A stretch of 64,000 nt of DNA from Solitalea canadensis DSM 3403 (lineage in GTDB: Bacteria > Bacteroidota > Bacteroidia > Sphingobacteriales > Sphingobacteriaceae): the NCBI RefSeq assembly GCF_000242635.2, contig NC_017770.1:3050669-3114668 (forward strand). The letters run 5' to 3'. Positions 9,169-18,719 of the stretch are shown here, one piece after another. The position numbers were made by a program, and so were the translations under genes. The notes beneath the pieces are model-generated. The model was not told the DNA's origin. It ran no database searches and worked only from the letters and a program-made list of their open reading frames with translations. Position 1 is the first letter of the stretch. Every line of letters starts with the position of its first letter.

Positions 9169-9672
9169 TTACTTTAAGAAAGAGATTAATTCATCGTTTG
9201 GAAGATCGTATTCAAATATCTTTCTATTCTTTAGATCTATATAAATCCATTGTATGGTAGTTTGCATACCATCCAATTCATGGGTTAGCCTTATGGCATA
9301 ATATTCAGTCCCGCCTCTTTCTTGAGACTCTGCTGTATAGTAGAAATGAGGATCATTGACCTGAGAGGCAATCCAATCTTTATCAACCTTTGTAAGGTAA
9401 TGAATTACTAATTCGTGAATAGTATCAGCTAAAACATTTTCCGTTTCTTGGTCGAAGTAATAACCCTTCAACTTTTCTTTAAGGATATTTGAGGACTTAC
9501 CGTCTCTTGTTTTAATAGAAACCATCGAATCCTTTTTCAACATTTCCTCGTGCTTAACCATGGATGTTGCCCCTGCCGAATTTGATGATTTACTAATTGT
9601 TTCTTTCTTTTTATCCTTTACACAAGAAATGAACAGTATACCTGCAAACAAAAAAATTAAATGGCTTTTCAT
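9169..9672 (-). CDS. Putative lipoprotein of unknown function
   Basis: A 167-aa protein with a short hydrophobic leader ending in FISC (Cys17), so a lipoprotein. A lysine- and serine-rich linker follows the cysteine. I do not recognise the remaining ~110 residues, a mixed alpha/beta domain including the motif TQRGGTEYYAIRLTHE-like region around residues 115-135. The gene is 9 bp downstream of the DUF5723-like gene on the same strand, so it is probably the last gene of a three-gene envelope operon. Confidence 0.65.
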   Translation of the reverse strand: MKSHLIFLFAGILFISCVKDKKKETISKSSNSAGATSMVKHEEMLKKDSMVSIKTRDGKSSNILKEKLKGYYFDQETENVLADTIHELVIHYLTKVDKDWIASQVNDPHFYYTAESQERGGTEYYAIRLTHELDGMQTTIQWIYIDLKNRKIFEYDLPNDELISFLK

Positions 9673-9681
9673 AGAACTAGT

Positions 9682-11115
9682 TTACTCCCCCATCGATCTT
9701 GTTCGTGCAACTCGCCTTCTATCTCGTCTACTGATACTCTTATCATCCATAGGAATAGAAATAGCTGTTTCAGAGTAATAGCATTTTCCGAATTTAAATA
9801 CCAGGCCAAAGTTTACATTCGCTGTAGTTCGGGAATCATAATAGTATTGAGTATCCTCATTGGCAGCCTTAGCTAGCTTAATAGAGCCTAACAAGTTGTC
9901 GGAGCCAACAACAAAATCAACTACTTTGGTTTTGATCATAAAATGGGTTCCGACCTGAAACGTATTGTGCGTATTGTATTGTGCTTGTAAAATGAAGTGG
10001 AAGTCTTCGTAGAAAAAATCATTGATCAGGGCAATATCAGTTTGCAGATTTTGCAAAGGCATCGAGAAAAACACTGCCGATCTTAAATAATGGGTAATAT
10101 AACCACTCACTCCTCCTTCTAATCTTGCAGGCAATGATGTCCTGAAGTGTTGAGTGGTAGCTGTTGTGTCATTAAACTTCAAAAGGGTTTTTAAACTGTC
10201 AGAAGAATAATCCCGAAGTAATACACCGTTTATATACCGTCTACCGTCATAGACCTTTGCCTTATTATTCTCTTTCCAGTTAATAAACCCGGCATCTTTC
10301 AGATACAATGAAGCTTCCCAGTAATCATCTATTCTGGCATTTACTCCCGCGGAAAAAGTTAATCCCGGATTCTTAAAGTTGGGCATAAAATCTTTGGCTT
10401 CAAGCGATTCCGTTTTTCCTAAAAGCTTAGATGTTCCGGTAAGGCTAAGATATAATTGATTTTCATCAGGAGTACTCAGGCTTTGCTGAATATCCATACG
10501 GGTATTGGTAAATTTTAAGTCACCATAGTTGATCCCGCTTACATAACCTAATTTAATACCTGCCGACAAAAACTCATTAATATCTCTTCTGAAGCCTAAA
10601 GCTACCTGTGTGTATGAGCTTCCATAGCTATCGGTAAGAAACTGGTTTGGGTAACTTCCAACTTCTAAATTATTCTTATTGAAGGCACTGACTGCTTCGT
10701 TTTTCAAGTCAGCACTCCCATAACCTTTAGTAGATACATCAACTAACAACTCACTTCCTGTACGATAATTGAGTAAAACTTTTGCAGAAAGCCAATTGAT
10801 TGATGCGATTGCTACCCCATAATTTATTTTTTGAGGATCGTCCAATGGGGGGCGGTTATAAATGGCCCGACTTCCATTTAGTCCATAATTCCTTAGTAAG
10901 GTGTCGGCATCGCCAAAATATCTACCATCTGCATTAATTGAAGGTATAAAGCAATTTAACTGAACCGTATTACAGTTTCTGTTCAAAACACCAATTGCCG
11001 GATTTTCCAGAGCTTCAAACATAGTCCCTGTTCCGAAAACAGAAATGCGTTGAGCCGAAACGTAGCTACATACTAAGATTAGCAGCGCAAGGAGAGCAAT
11101 TGGTTTACGATTCAT
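9682..11115 (-). CDS. DUF5723-like outer-membrane beta-barrel protein
   Basis: A 477-aa protein with a signal peptide (cleavage near VSA-Q, residue 21) and many alternating amphipathic strands ending in aromatic residues, consistent with an outer-membrane barrel. Segments such as ENPAIGVLNRN near the N-terminus, the AGVNARIDDYWEASLYLKD region around residue 275 and GLVFKFGKCYY near the C-terminus resemble the DUF5723 family of Bacteroidota. The last ~20 residues are very basic (SRRDRRRVARTR) and extend past the barrel. It lies between the large DUF3352-like gene (146 bp upstream) and a lipoprotein (9 bp downstream). Function unknown; not a SusC or porin of known type. Confidence 0.6.
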   Translation of the reverse strand: MNRKPIALLALLILVCSYVSAQRISVFGTGTMFEALENPAIGVLNRNCNTVQLNCFIPSINADGRYFGDADTLLRNYGLNGSRAIYNRPPLDDPQKINYGVAIASINWLSAKVLLNYRTGSELLVDVSTKGYGSADLKNEAVSAFNKNNLEVGSYPNQFLTDSYGSSYTQVALGFRRDINEFLSAGIKLGYVSGINYGDLKFTNTRMDIQQSLSTPDENQLYLSLTGTSKLLGKTESLEAKDFMPNFKNPGLTFSAGVNARIDDYWEASLYLKDAGFINWKENNKAKVYDGRRYINGVLLRDYSSDSLKTLLKFNDTTATTQHFRTSLPARLEGGVSGYITHYLRSAVFFSMPLQNLQTDIALINDFFYEDFHFILQAQYNTHNTFQVGTHFMIKTKVVDFVVGSDNLLGSIKLAKAANEDTQYYYDSRTTANVNFGLVFKFGKCYYSETAISIPMDDKSISRRDRRRVARTRSMGE

Positions 11116-11261
11116 AGATCAGACAAGTCGATTTTATGAGCTCTTTAGGTTACAGTTAATAGGTTGTTATACTATTTCAGCTAAGGATTGTTACAATCCT
11201 CAACAGATTAGATTCATCTCCCGATTAAATATAATACAACATCAAAGCATCTACAAACTTG

Positions 11262-13985
11262 CTAATTCTTTCTGTATATCAACAATTTATACGATGAACC
11301 CGTAATAAGGTAATCAGCGTGGTTAGTTGTTGAATAATACTTTATAAATGATGTATTTCCCTTTATCGGGAATCCCGTCGCTACTTCCCCATTTTCATTT
11401 AAGATAATCAATTGATCGGCAATTGTTAAATGTAATCCGATAACATTTTTGCCCGAACTATCTTCAAAGAATTGAATCTGAGAAGAAGCTTCACCATCAG
11501 GCACATAATCGTAAACCAGTGAACCATTACTAGTATATACGTACAGGTGATTTTTATCGAAGTAAACATATTCAGGAATGGCATCCCCTGTTATATTTTT
11601 TAATGCAAAAAAATGTTCGCCTGACCAAGTTCCAAAGCTCTTTGACCGCACTCTGCCGTCAAAAAACACCGTAACAATATTTCCGGCAGTATCGGCGCTT
11701 ATATATCGGGAATCGACAGCTTTAGTTCCTAAAACAGGATAAAACTGATTATTGACCATTACCGGAAGCTTGCCTGATGCTAACTGATTCCCTTTGCGAT
11801 CAAAAAAGCTAAACTTATTCTTATCTGTAATTGTAAAAAGAAAGGTTATACCCGACACTTTTGCCATTTGAATCGGATGAGAAACTAATCCAACATTTTG
11901 CTTTGGTCTCCAGCCTTCCATACGGTTAGCATCCAGGTCAAAAATAGTAACAGATTTGTCGACCAGCGGAACAACCAATCGGTATTCACCGGCTGAATCA
12001 TAATCAAAAACGGAAACTGGTGCACTTATTTTCCTTTTAAAACTCAATGGAAATTTAGGGTATGGTTTACCGTTTTCGTCAACAACAAATACCTTAGTGG
12101 TTGTATTAAACACCATGTATGGTTTTCCATTAATCTTTATCGGATTAATTAACCCCATCATTGGCTCGGTTAATTTAACTTTCCACAGTAATCTTCCTGT
12201 ATCATCCAGGTAATATAAACGATTTTGCCTATCAGTTACCGCAAAAGAATGAGTTCCATTACCGTTTTCAATCAAAACCGGATTCCCCGTTAGCTCAGTG
12301 TCAAGATCAACAGATTTAATTAATGCATAGGAAGTTGTGTCTTTTAGCTGATCCTCTTTCTTAGGTTCATAAAGGAAGTTCAGATTACTAAAAAATTGCC
12401 CTCCACTGGCATTTAACTGAAAAGTTAGACCGTAATAATTAGCAATTCCATGCTTTTCGGATGTATAATCAATTAATCTTTTATTTCCATTATCCGACAG
12501 CATAGTATTGCTGTTTGCAAAATTGAGATAGAAATAAACATTCGATTCCGGATTAATATATTGTTTATACTTTTTGTAATTATCAGATTGTTCCAAATTT
12601 TTTGAAACTAACAAATCATCAATAAACTGATGTAAAACCGGTTGATACGAAGCAGCTATCAGGTAGTTGTTAACCACTGCCATATATGGCCATTCAATAT
12701 TCTTATAAACGGTTCCTAATGTTGAACTTAACAGATCAGGATATCCGCAATAAAACATTGAAAAACCTTTATAATTTGCAAGATTACCTCTACTTATTCC
12801 TTTCCTTTTATCTGCGATTACAATTTTTTGTAAAAAATCCTTTGCCTTACTGGTATCGCTCAAGGCAATTATTGCTATTTGACTAGCTTTGGCCGTAACA
12901 CCTTGTGTGTCATAAGCGGCCAGTGCAAATTCGTTACCCATAAACTGTGTCCACTCAGTTTCCAGGTCGAGATTATAATTTTTCTTAAAAGATGACAGCC
13001 ATTTCTCATGAATATCCGTTCTTTTACTTTGTCCCAAAAATACTTTATGATCTTTTTTAAACTGCTCATAGTCGCTGACACCAAAATCAACAAAAAAAGA
13101 AGTTCGATCAGCAAGCAAAGCTGGAATTCTGACCGGCTGAGGCTTTTGATTTATAAACATTGCAAAGTAATCAGCTGAAGAAAGATCTGCATGGGTAATA
13201 CCGTTAAACATCAATGCATCACTCTTGTAATTCAAATTAAGGGTACTCCATTTGGCTACCCCTGTTAAGAACCCTAAACCTCCTTTATTTTTATCGTCCA
13301 AAAAGGCATCAGTTAGTATCCCAAGTTGTTTATAATTGATATATAAAGTTGCTTTTATAGCGGTAGACTCCACATTTTCAACTTTAATTAAAGAACCTAC
13401 AGAAATATCTGTTGAACTGTGTTGCACATTAATGCTATTTTTCAAAAGTTCTACATCAAAACTTCCAAGTAACAAACCTTTGTAGGAAGTAAATGAAAAC
13501 GCTTTATGATTATTGCCCAGCCCAACTGTATAAACCTCTGCATCTTCAATTTTAGTAAGTCTGTATTTCAGGGTATTATCCTCCCCTTTCAAATTATTAA
13601 AAAACCGATTAAGACGGTCAGTGTTTTTAAGAGGAATGATGAATAAAAGGGATGGTGATTGTTGGCTATTGATATGAACGGAGGTTAAGATTCTTTCGTC
13701 TTTTAGTACATTTCGCAAATCTGCATGCTGCAAAAACGAACTATTCAACGATTTAATATCAGCTATTAATTCGGAACTGAATAAATCATCCAGCATTCTA
13801 TTTTTCTGAAATAGTGATAAAAATTCTTCGGAGTTTCTGAGATCAATAACAACTGCAGCTGATGCAGGAACTGCTTTAAATGGCTGAGACTGGTATCTGC
13901 TACTATTTAAGCTTTTAAAATAAAAGAAAACAACCGTGGCTACTGCTGCAACCAACACCACCACTGCCGCCAGGAATTTGTTCAT
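11262..13985 (-). CDS. Large membrane-anchored DUF3352-like protein with C-terminal beta-propeller-like region
   Basis: A 907-aa protein with one N-terminal membrane anchor (residues 5-24) and no other membrane segments, so most of it should face the periplasm. Residues ~37-550 begin FKAVPASAAVVIDLRN and resemble the DUF3352-type fold found as a single large periplasmic domain; residues ~560-905 contain repeats of the FAVTDRQNRLYYLDDTGRLLWK and DAIPEYVYFDKNHLYVYTSNG kind, typical of PQQ/FG-GAP-like propeller blades. It is the first gene of a minus-strand trio with an outer-membrane protein and a lipoprotein. No function can be assigned; the arrangement suggests an envelope-spanning assembly. 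Confidence 0.6.
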   Translation of the reverse strand: MNKFLAAVVVLVAAVATVVFFYFKSLNSSRYQSQPFKAVPASAAVVIDLRNSEEFLSLFQKNRMLDDLFSSELIADIKSLNSSFLQHADLRNVLKDERILTSVHINSQQSPSLLFIIPLKNTDRLNRFFNNLKGEDNTLKYRLTKIEDAEVYTVGLGNNHKAFSFTSYKGLLLGSFDVELLKNSINVQHSSTDISVGSLIKVENVESTAIKATLYINYKQLGILTDAFLDDKNKGGLGFLTGVAKWSTLNLNYKSDALMFNGITHADLSSADYFAMFINQKPQPVRIPALLADRTSFFVDFGVSDYEQFKKDHKVFLGQSKRTDIHEKWLSSFKKNYNLDLETEWTQFMGNEFALAAYDTQGVTAKASQIAIIALSDTSKAKDFLQKIVIADKRKGISRGNLANYKGFSMFYCGYPDLLSSTLGTVYKNIEWPYMAVVNNYLIAASYQPVLHQFIDDLLVSKNLEQSDNYKKYKQYINPESNVYFYLNFANSNTMLSDNGNKRLIDYTSEKHGIANYYGLTFQLNASGGQFFSNLNFLYEPKKEDQLKDTTSYALIKSVDLDTELTGNPVLIENGNGTHSFAVTDRQNRLYYLDDTGRLLWKVKLTEPMMGLINPIKINGKPYMVFNTTTKVFVVDENGKPYPKFPLSFKRKISAPVSVFDYDSAGEYRLVVPLVDKSVTIFDLDANRMEGWRPKQNVGLVSHPIQMAKVSGITFLFTITDKNKFSFFDRKGNQLASGKLPVMVNNQFYPVLGTKAVDSRYISADTAGNIVTVFFDGRVRSKSFGTWSGEHFFALKNITGDAIPEYVYFDKNHLYVYTSNGSLVYDYVPDGEASSQIQFFEDSSGKNVIGLHLTIADQLIILNENGEVATGFPIKGNTSFIKYYSTTNHADYLITGSSYKLLIYRKN

Positions 13986-14195
13986 TTAACAATATTTATA
14001 ATGTTCTCATTTTTAGAGAAACGATCTGATTGATGCTTACTATTAGAAACTTACAGCTCAAAAGAGTTTTTAAAACAGTTTTAAGAGTGTAGGCGCTTTA
14101 ACAAAAATATAATTTTACTCTTTTGTTTCGTTTAATTGTTGTAAACAGTTGTTAATTTAGATGCTTATTTCGTTATAAGATTAAACTTCCGTTAA

Positions 14196-14588
14196 ATGCA
14201 AAAACAAGTATTAATGATAGCATCCATTTGCGGTGCTTTGGCCGTAGCTTTGGGTGCTTTCGGAGCACATGGTTTAAAACCTTTGCTTAATGACTATCAG
14301 CTTTCTATTTGGGAAAAAGGCGTTCAATATCAATTTTACCATACTATCGTATTATTAGTTTTAGCTTTTTATCCAAAGCTATCTGTAAAGAAATCTTTTT
14401 TAAGAGCCGTATGGTTCTTCCTTGCGGGTATTATCTTATTTTCCGGTTCATTATATTTATTGGCAACACGCGAAGTTATCGGATTTCATAACGCAACCTG
14501 GTTAGGAATCATCACTCCTTTTGGTGGTGTAGCTTTTATAATTGGATGGTTATCTGTATTTATTGGAGCGCTTAGAGAACGTTTTTAA
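14196..14588 (+). CDS. DUF423 family small membrane protein
   Basis: A 130-aa protein with four predicted membrane helices and the DUF423 (YgdD) signature: ALAVALGAFGAHGLK near the N-terminus, then WEKGVQYQFYHT. The function of this widespread family is unknown. It is transcribed away from the DUF3352-like gene and sits 105 bp upstream of priA. Confidence 0.9.
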   Translation: MQKQVLMIASICGALAVALGAFGAHGLKPLLNDYQLSIWEKGVQYQFYHTIVLLVLAFYPKLSVKKSFLRAVWFFLAGIILFSGSLYLLATREVIGFHNATWLGIITPFGGVAFIIGWLSVFIGALRERF

Positions 14589-14625
14589 TAATAAAATGCC
14601 CTTTAAGTTTTTTTTTATTAATTTC

Positions 14626-14637
14626 TGAACCGGTTCA
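14626..14637. promoter_or_regulatory. 12-bp perfect palindrome upstream of priA
   Basis: TGAACCGGTTCA is a perfect dyad with a central CG, in the 105-bp gap between the DUF423 gene and priA. It resembles LacI-type operators in form, but no cognate regulator is nearby; it could also be a minimal hairpin after the T-run at about 14609-14617. Confidence 0.3.
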
Positions 14638-14693
14638 AAAACTTATACCTTATTACCTGTTTACTGGCATCAACAATTGCTAATTGATAAACT

Positions 14694-17177
14694 ATGCTTA
14701 AACTTCATTCTGGTGATTATAACGACAGAGTAACACTGTTCGCAGAGGTTGTGCTGCCCTTAGCAATTTCCAGAAACTATACTTATCGCATTCCATTTGA
14801 ACTCAATCAAACTATCAGGGTTGGGCAACGGGTAATCGTGCAATTTGGAAAGAATAAAGTATACACTGCATTAGTTTATCAGATTACAACTGAAGCTCCA
14901 ACCCTATACGAGGCAAAGTATATTATTTCTGTATTAGATGATGTGCCACTGGTAACGGAGAATCAGTTAAGATTATGGCAATGGATTTCATCCTATTACA
15001 TGTGCTACATTGGAGAAGTGATGAATGCTGCATTACCAGCAGCCATGAAACTTGCCAGTGAGACTAAAATCACCTTGAATCGTGAACACGAGTTTGATAA
15101 AAGCTTATTGAATGATAAAGAGTTTTTGGTTGTAGATGCATTGGAACTAAAAGAAGACCTCAGTATTAGTGATATTATGAAGGTATTGGGTCAGAAAACC
15201 GTAATGCCAGTAATTAAATCATTAAATGAAAAAAGAATCGTTTTAATTTCGGAAGAACTAAATGACCGTTATAAACCCAAGCTCGAAACATTTGTTAAAC
15301 TACACAAGGTTTATAATAATCCTGATCAATTAAAAGAGCTTTTTAGCATATTAGAAAGGGCCCCAAAGCAGGTGGATCTTTTAATGGTTTACCTACACCT
15401 TTCGAAGCTCCGACCGGCACTAACAAAAAAAGAGTTACTGGAAGAAAGCGGTGCTTCTAATGCCATTTTTAATGCTTTGGTAGAAAAGGACATTTTCAGA
15501 ACCGAAAAAAAAGAAATCAGTCGCTTTTCACAACCTGAAATTGAACTAATAAAAAACTTTAGTCTTTCTGCTGCACAAGAAAAATCGTTGGATGAAATTA
15601 AGGACGGATTTGAGGCTAATCTTCCGGTTCTTCTTCACGGAGTTACAGCCTCCGGGAAAACGCAGATTTATATAAAACTCATTGAAGCTTGTCTAAAAGA
15701 ACACAAGCAGGCTTTATACTTATTACCTGAAATTGCCCTTACGGCTCAAATGATTCAGCGTTTGCAAGCACATTTTGGTGATAACGTAGGAATTTATCAT
15801 TCAAAATACAATGACAATGAACGGGCTGAAGTGTGGCAAAAAACGCTTAAAAATCAATACAAAATAATTTTAGGCGCACGATCTTCTGTTTTTCTGCCCT
15901 TTGCAGATTTAGGGCTAATCATTGTTGATGAAGAGCACGAAACTTCCTTTAAACAATTTGATCCGGCACCTCGCTATAATGCACGAGACACGGCTTTGTA
16001 TCTCTCCCATTTGCATAAAGCTTCCATTATTTTAGGATCTGCAACACCTTCTATTGAAAGTTATTATAATGCAACCAGCAATCGTTATAAACTGGTTACG
16101 TTGACAGAGCGTTTTGGCGGAGTTCAATTACCAGAAATACAAGTAGCCGATTTACAGCAAGAACGCAAGCAAAAAAGCATGAAATCTCATTTTTCGAGCT
16201 TGTTGTTCAATGAAATTGAATTAGCACTTAATAAAAAGGAACAGGTAATCTTATTTCAAAACCGCCGTGGCTACGCTCCTATGCTAATGTGTGGCACTTG
16301 TGGATTCACTCCCAAATGCATCAATTGCGACATTAGCTTAACATACCATAAACATGATAATAAATTGCATTGTCATTATTGTGGCTTTAAAGACGAGTTG
16401 TTTTATCGTTGCCCGGCATGTGGTAGTACCCAAGTAGAACAAAAAGGTTTTGGAACGGAAAAGATCGAAGATGAACTGGCAATAATCCTTCCAACAGCTA
16501 GAATTGCGCGAATGGATTTGGATTCAACCCGCAGCAAATACGGGTATCAGCATCTGATCAACGATTTTGAAGACCGAAAGATTGATATCCTGGTAGGTAC
16601 CCAGATGGTTACCAAAGGACTTGATTTTGAAAATGTAAGTTTAATCGGTGTGCTGAATGCTGATGCAATGCTGAATTTCCCTGATTTCAGAGCTTTTGAG
16701 CGCAGCTTTCAGTTAATGACACAAGTGAGTGGCCGGGCAGGCAGAAGAAGCAGCAGAGGCAAGGTAATCATACAAAGCAACCAACCTACTCATAAAGTTA
16801 TTGAATGGGTTATGTACAATAAATATGAACCTTTCTTTAAAGCGGAGTTAGCAGAACGGAGTGGGTTTCATTATCCTCCATTCTATCGGCTTATACAAAT
16901 TGATATTAAAAATAAAGACCAAAACCTGGCAAACCAATCTGCCGAGTTTTTAGCCAAAGAGTTAAGAAATCAGTTAGGAAAACGAATATTGGGTCCGGAA
17001 ATACCACTAATATCTCGGATACGAAACTATTATATCAAAACAATTATGATCAAAATTGAGAAGGAAAATGTCTCAATTGGGAAGGTAAAGCAAGTTGTTC
17101 AGGCCGCTATCGATCACTTTTATACACAAAAAGAGAATCGTAACAGCCTGATCAAAATTGATGTAGATCCTTATTAA
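14694..17177 (+). CDS. priA: Primosomal replication protein N' (PriA helicase)
   Basis: An 827-aa superfamily 2 DNA helicase that restarts stalled replication forks by loading the primosome. The 3' DNA-binding domain occupies roughly residues 1-115, Walker A reads GVTASGKT at 316-323, the DEEH box is at 412-415, and the zinc-binding insertion begins with CGTCG at Cys533 with further cysteine pairs to about residue 580. The QNRRGYAP and VSGRAGRRSSRG helicase motifs are intact. It ends by overlapping the stop codon of the convergent outer-membrane gene (4 bp shared). Length is normal for Bacteroidota PriA. Confidence 0.96.
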   Translation: MLKLHSGDYNDRVTLFAEVVLPLAISRNYTYRIPFELNQTIRVGQRVIVQFGKNKVYTALVYQITTEAPTLYEAKYIISVLDDVPLVTENQLRLWQWISSYYMCYIGEVMNAALPAAMKLASETKITLNREHEFDKSLLNDKEFLVVDALELKEDLSISDIMKVLGQKTVMPVIKSLNEKRIVLISEELNDRYKPKLETFVKLHKVYNNPDQLKELFSILERAPKQVDLLMVYLHLSKLRPALTKKELLEESGASNAIFNALVEKDIFRTEKKEISRFSQPEIELIKNFSLSAAQEKSLDEIKDGFEANLPVLLHGVTASGKTQIYIKLIEACLKEHKQALYLLPEIALTAQMIQRLQAHFGDNVGIYHSKYNDNERAEVWQKTLKNQYKIILGARSSVFLPFADLGLIIVDEEHETSFKQFDPAPRYNARDTALYLSHLHKASIILGSATPSIESYYNATSNRYKLVTLTERFGGVQLPEIQVADLQQERKQKSMKSHFSSLLFNEIELALNKKEQVILFQNRRGYAPMLMCGTCGFTPKCINCDISLTYHKHDNKLHCHYCGFKDELFYRCPACGSTQVEQKGFGTEKIEDELAIILPTARIARMDLDSTRSKYGYQHLINDFEDRKIDILVGTQMVTKGLDFENVSLIGVLNADAMLNFPDFRAFERSFQLMTQVSGRAGRRSSRGKVIIQSNQPTHKVIEWVMYNKYEPFFKAELAERSGFHYPPFYRLIQIDIKNKDQNLANQSAEFLAKELRNQLGKRILGPEIPLISRIRNYYIKTIMIKIEKENVSIGKVKQVVQAAIDHFYTQKENRNSLIKIDVDPY

Positions 17178-17860
17178 TCTTCGAGTGAACCGAAATTGTA
17201 CAACAGGGTTAAACCACCCAATGGGTTAAAATAGGTTTCATACCTGGTAGTAGCCGGTACAGATGTTTTAATCATTGTTGCACCTAAAGTATTCTGAATC
17301 TTTTCATGGAACCAAATCCCATTAAAGTTAGCCGTTGCAGAAATGGTAATTCTATCCATAGGATAAATTTTTACACCAATGAATGGAGTAAATCCAGCTC
17401 CATTGCGAATATTTTCCACAGAACTCAGCACACCTGATGGCGGAACAATTTTCCCATTATACTCTGACCTGAAATAAAAAACGTCAAGTCCGATTACAGG
17501 TCTTACGTTGTAATAAAAGAATTCTCGTTCAAAACCAACGCCTACTTTCAGTTGCTCATTAGCTCCTGTATAGCCGGGACAAGTCGGACAATCAGGTGCG
17601 GAATTATTGTCTTTTTGCTTAAGATAATCTACTCCGCCGCGAAAAGAGTACATGTTATTTCGTACCTTGAATATAATTCCGGTTACGCTATTTAACTGAT
17701 AATCATTGTTGTTGAAATCAGAATTAGGTACAGCCATTTGTTCATTGTAACTCAAAATTTTGGCTCCAAGACTGAACCTGTACGGAGAAATGTTTTGTGC
17801 TTTCAGGGTATTGGCAAACAACACTGAAAAGAAAATTAATAAGGGAAACTTTAGTTTCAT
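17174..17860 (-). CDS. Putative outer-membrane beta-barrel protein
   Basis: A 228-aa protein with a signal peptide cut near LKA-Q (residue 22), and alternating strands ending in aromatic or short residues, finishing LLYNFGSLED; consistent with an 8-strand outer-membrane barrel. One unusual feature is a CPTCPG segment around residue 93 that could form a small metal or disulfide site. It is convergent with priA (overlapping stops) and divergent from pcm. Function unknown. Confidence 0.6.
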   Translation of the reverse strand: MKLKFPLLIFFSVLFANTLKAQNISPYRFSLGAKILSYNEQMAVPNSDFNNNDYQLNSVTGIIFKVRNNMYSFRGGVDYLKQKDNNSAPDCPTCPGYTGANEQLKVGVGFEREFFYYNVRPVIGLDVFYFRSEYNGKIVPPSGVLSSVENIRNGAGFTPFIGVKIYPMDRITISATANFNGIWFHEKIQNTLGATMIKTSVPATTRYETYFNPLGGLTLLYNFGSLED

Positions 17861-17960
17861 TTTTTTGGGGAGTAATTTTTGATTTAGCTTTTATTTAGAT
17901 AATTGAACAAATATGCATAATTATTCGACGCCCTTATCAAATATTGAGCCAATTTTATTG

Positions 17961-17968
17961 TATTTTTG
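17961..17968 (+). promoter_or_regulatory. -7 promoter box of pcm (TATTTTTG)
   Basis: TATTTTTG matches TAnnTTTG and lies 27 bp before the pcm ATG. An in-frame TTG at 17966 falls inside it and was rejected as a start. No clear -33 box. Confidence 0.5.
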
Positions 17969-17995
17969 ACATTTAATAACTATAATTTAAAATTA

Positions 17996-18640
17996 ATGCT
18001 CGATTCGTATAAACATAAAGGATTAAGAAAGGTTTTAGTAAAGCAACTTAAAGAGAAGGGCATTAAGGATGAGGCTGTTCTAAAGGCAATTGAAAAAATA
18101 CCGCGCCATTTTTTTGTTGAAAAATATGCTGCTGAAGTTGCTTATGCAGATAAAGCTCTGCAAATCGACGCGGGGCAAACGATTTCTCAACCATACACCG
18201 TGGCCTACCAAACCGAGCTTTTACACATACAAAAAGGTGAAAAAGTACTCGAGATCGGAACAGGCTCTGGCTACCAAACGTCCATTTTAGTGGAACTTGG
18301 TGCTAAAGTGTATACAATAGAACGACAAAAAGAATTATTTGATAAGACATTAAAGTTTCTGCCTACTCTTGGCTACACTGCAAACTTTTACTTGGGTGAT
18401 GGTTCTAACGGTATTCCTGAAGAGGCTCCATTTAATAAAATACTAGTAACAGCCGGTGCTCCAAGCATTCCGGACACGCTGTTAAAACAACTGGCCATTG
18501 GTGGGATTTTAGTTATACCTGTTGGTGATGAAAAAGTACAAACCATGACAACCGTATTGCGGGTGTCTGAAAAAGAATACGAAAAGGTAGAATTCGCTCA
18601 GTTCAGGTTCGTTCCTCTGATTGGGGATAAAGCCTGGTAG
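17996..18640 (+). CDS. pcm: Protein-L-isoaspartate O-methyltransferase
   Basis: A 214-aa SAM-dependent methyltransferase that repairs isoaspartyl residues in aged proteins. Signature segments are IPRHFFV, QTISQPYTVAYQTELL, the SAM-binding LEIGTGSGYQTSIL and a C-terminal RFVPLIG. The start is the ATG at 17996, since an upstream in-frame TTG lies in the -7 box. The gene is followed directly by a heptamer-built inverted repeat and then convergent smpB. Confidence 0.95.
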   Translation: MLDSYKHKGLRKVLVKQLKEKGIKDEAVLKAIEKIPRHFFVEKYAAEVAYADKALQIDAGQTISQPYTVAYQTELLHIQKGEKVLEIGTGSGYQTSILVELGAKVYTIERQKELFDKTLKFLPTLGYTANFYLGDGSNGIPEEAPFNKILVTAGAPSIPDTLLKQLAIGGILVIPVGDEKVQTMTTVLRVSEKEYEKVEFAQFRFVPLIGDKAW

Positions 18641-18719
18641 TTTAGCTACTGGCTATTAGCTGTTAGCTGTTAGAAGTTTCTAATGGCTAAAGGCTAACGA
18701 CTAAAAGCTAATAGCTAAC
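18641..18719. repeat. Heptamer-phased inverted repeat (element A) between pcm and smpB
   Basis: The whole 79-bp gap is built from 7-nt units in opposite orientation: left arm of five units of the type NTTAGCT (18641-18675), a short spacer, then right arm of five units RGCTAAN (18685-18719: GGCTAAA, GGCTAAC, GACTAAA, AGCTAAT, AGCTAAC). Arms are complementary, so RNA or extruded DNA can fold into a long imperfect hairpin. It lies exactly between two convergent stop codons and probably ends transcription in both directions. Confidence 0.8.

Noticed and set aside
9560-9876. Plus-strand frames opposite the lipoprotein and DUF5723-like genes
   Set aside because: Shadows of minus-strand coding sequence with no recognisable product.
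18641-18719. CRISPR-like array from the repeated 7-nt units
   Set aside because: Units are 7 nt, adjacent, without spacers, and occur in inverted arms; no cas genes are near.
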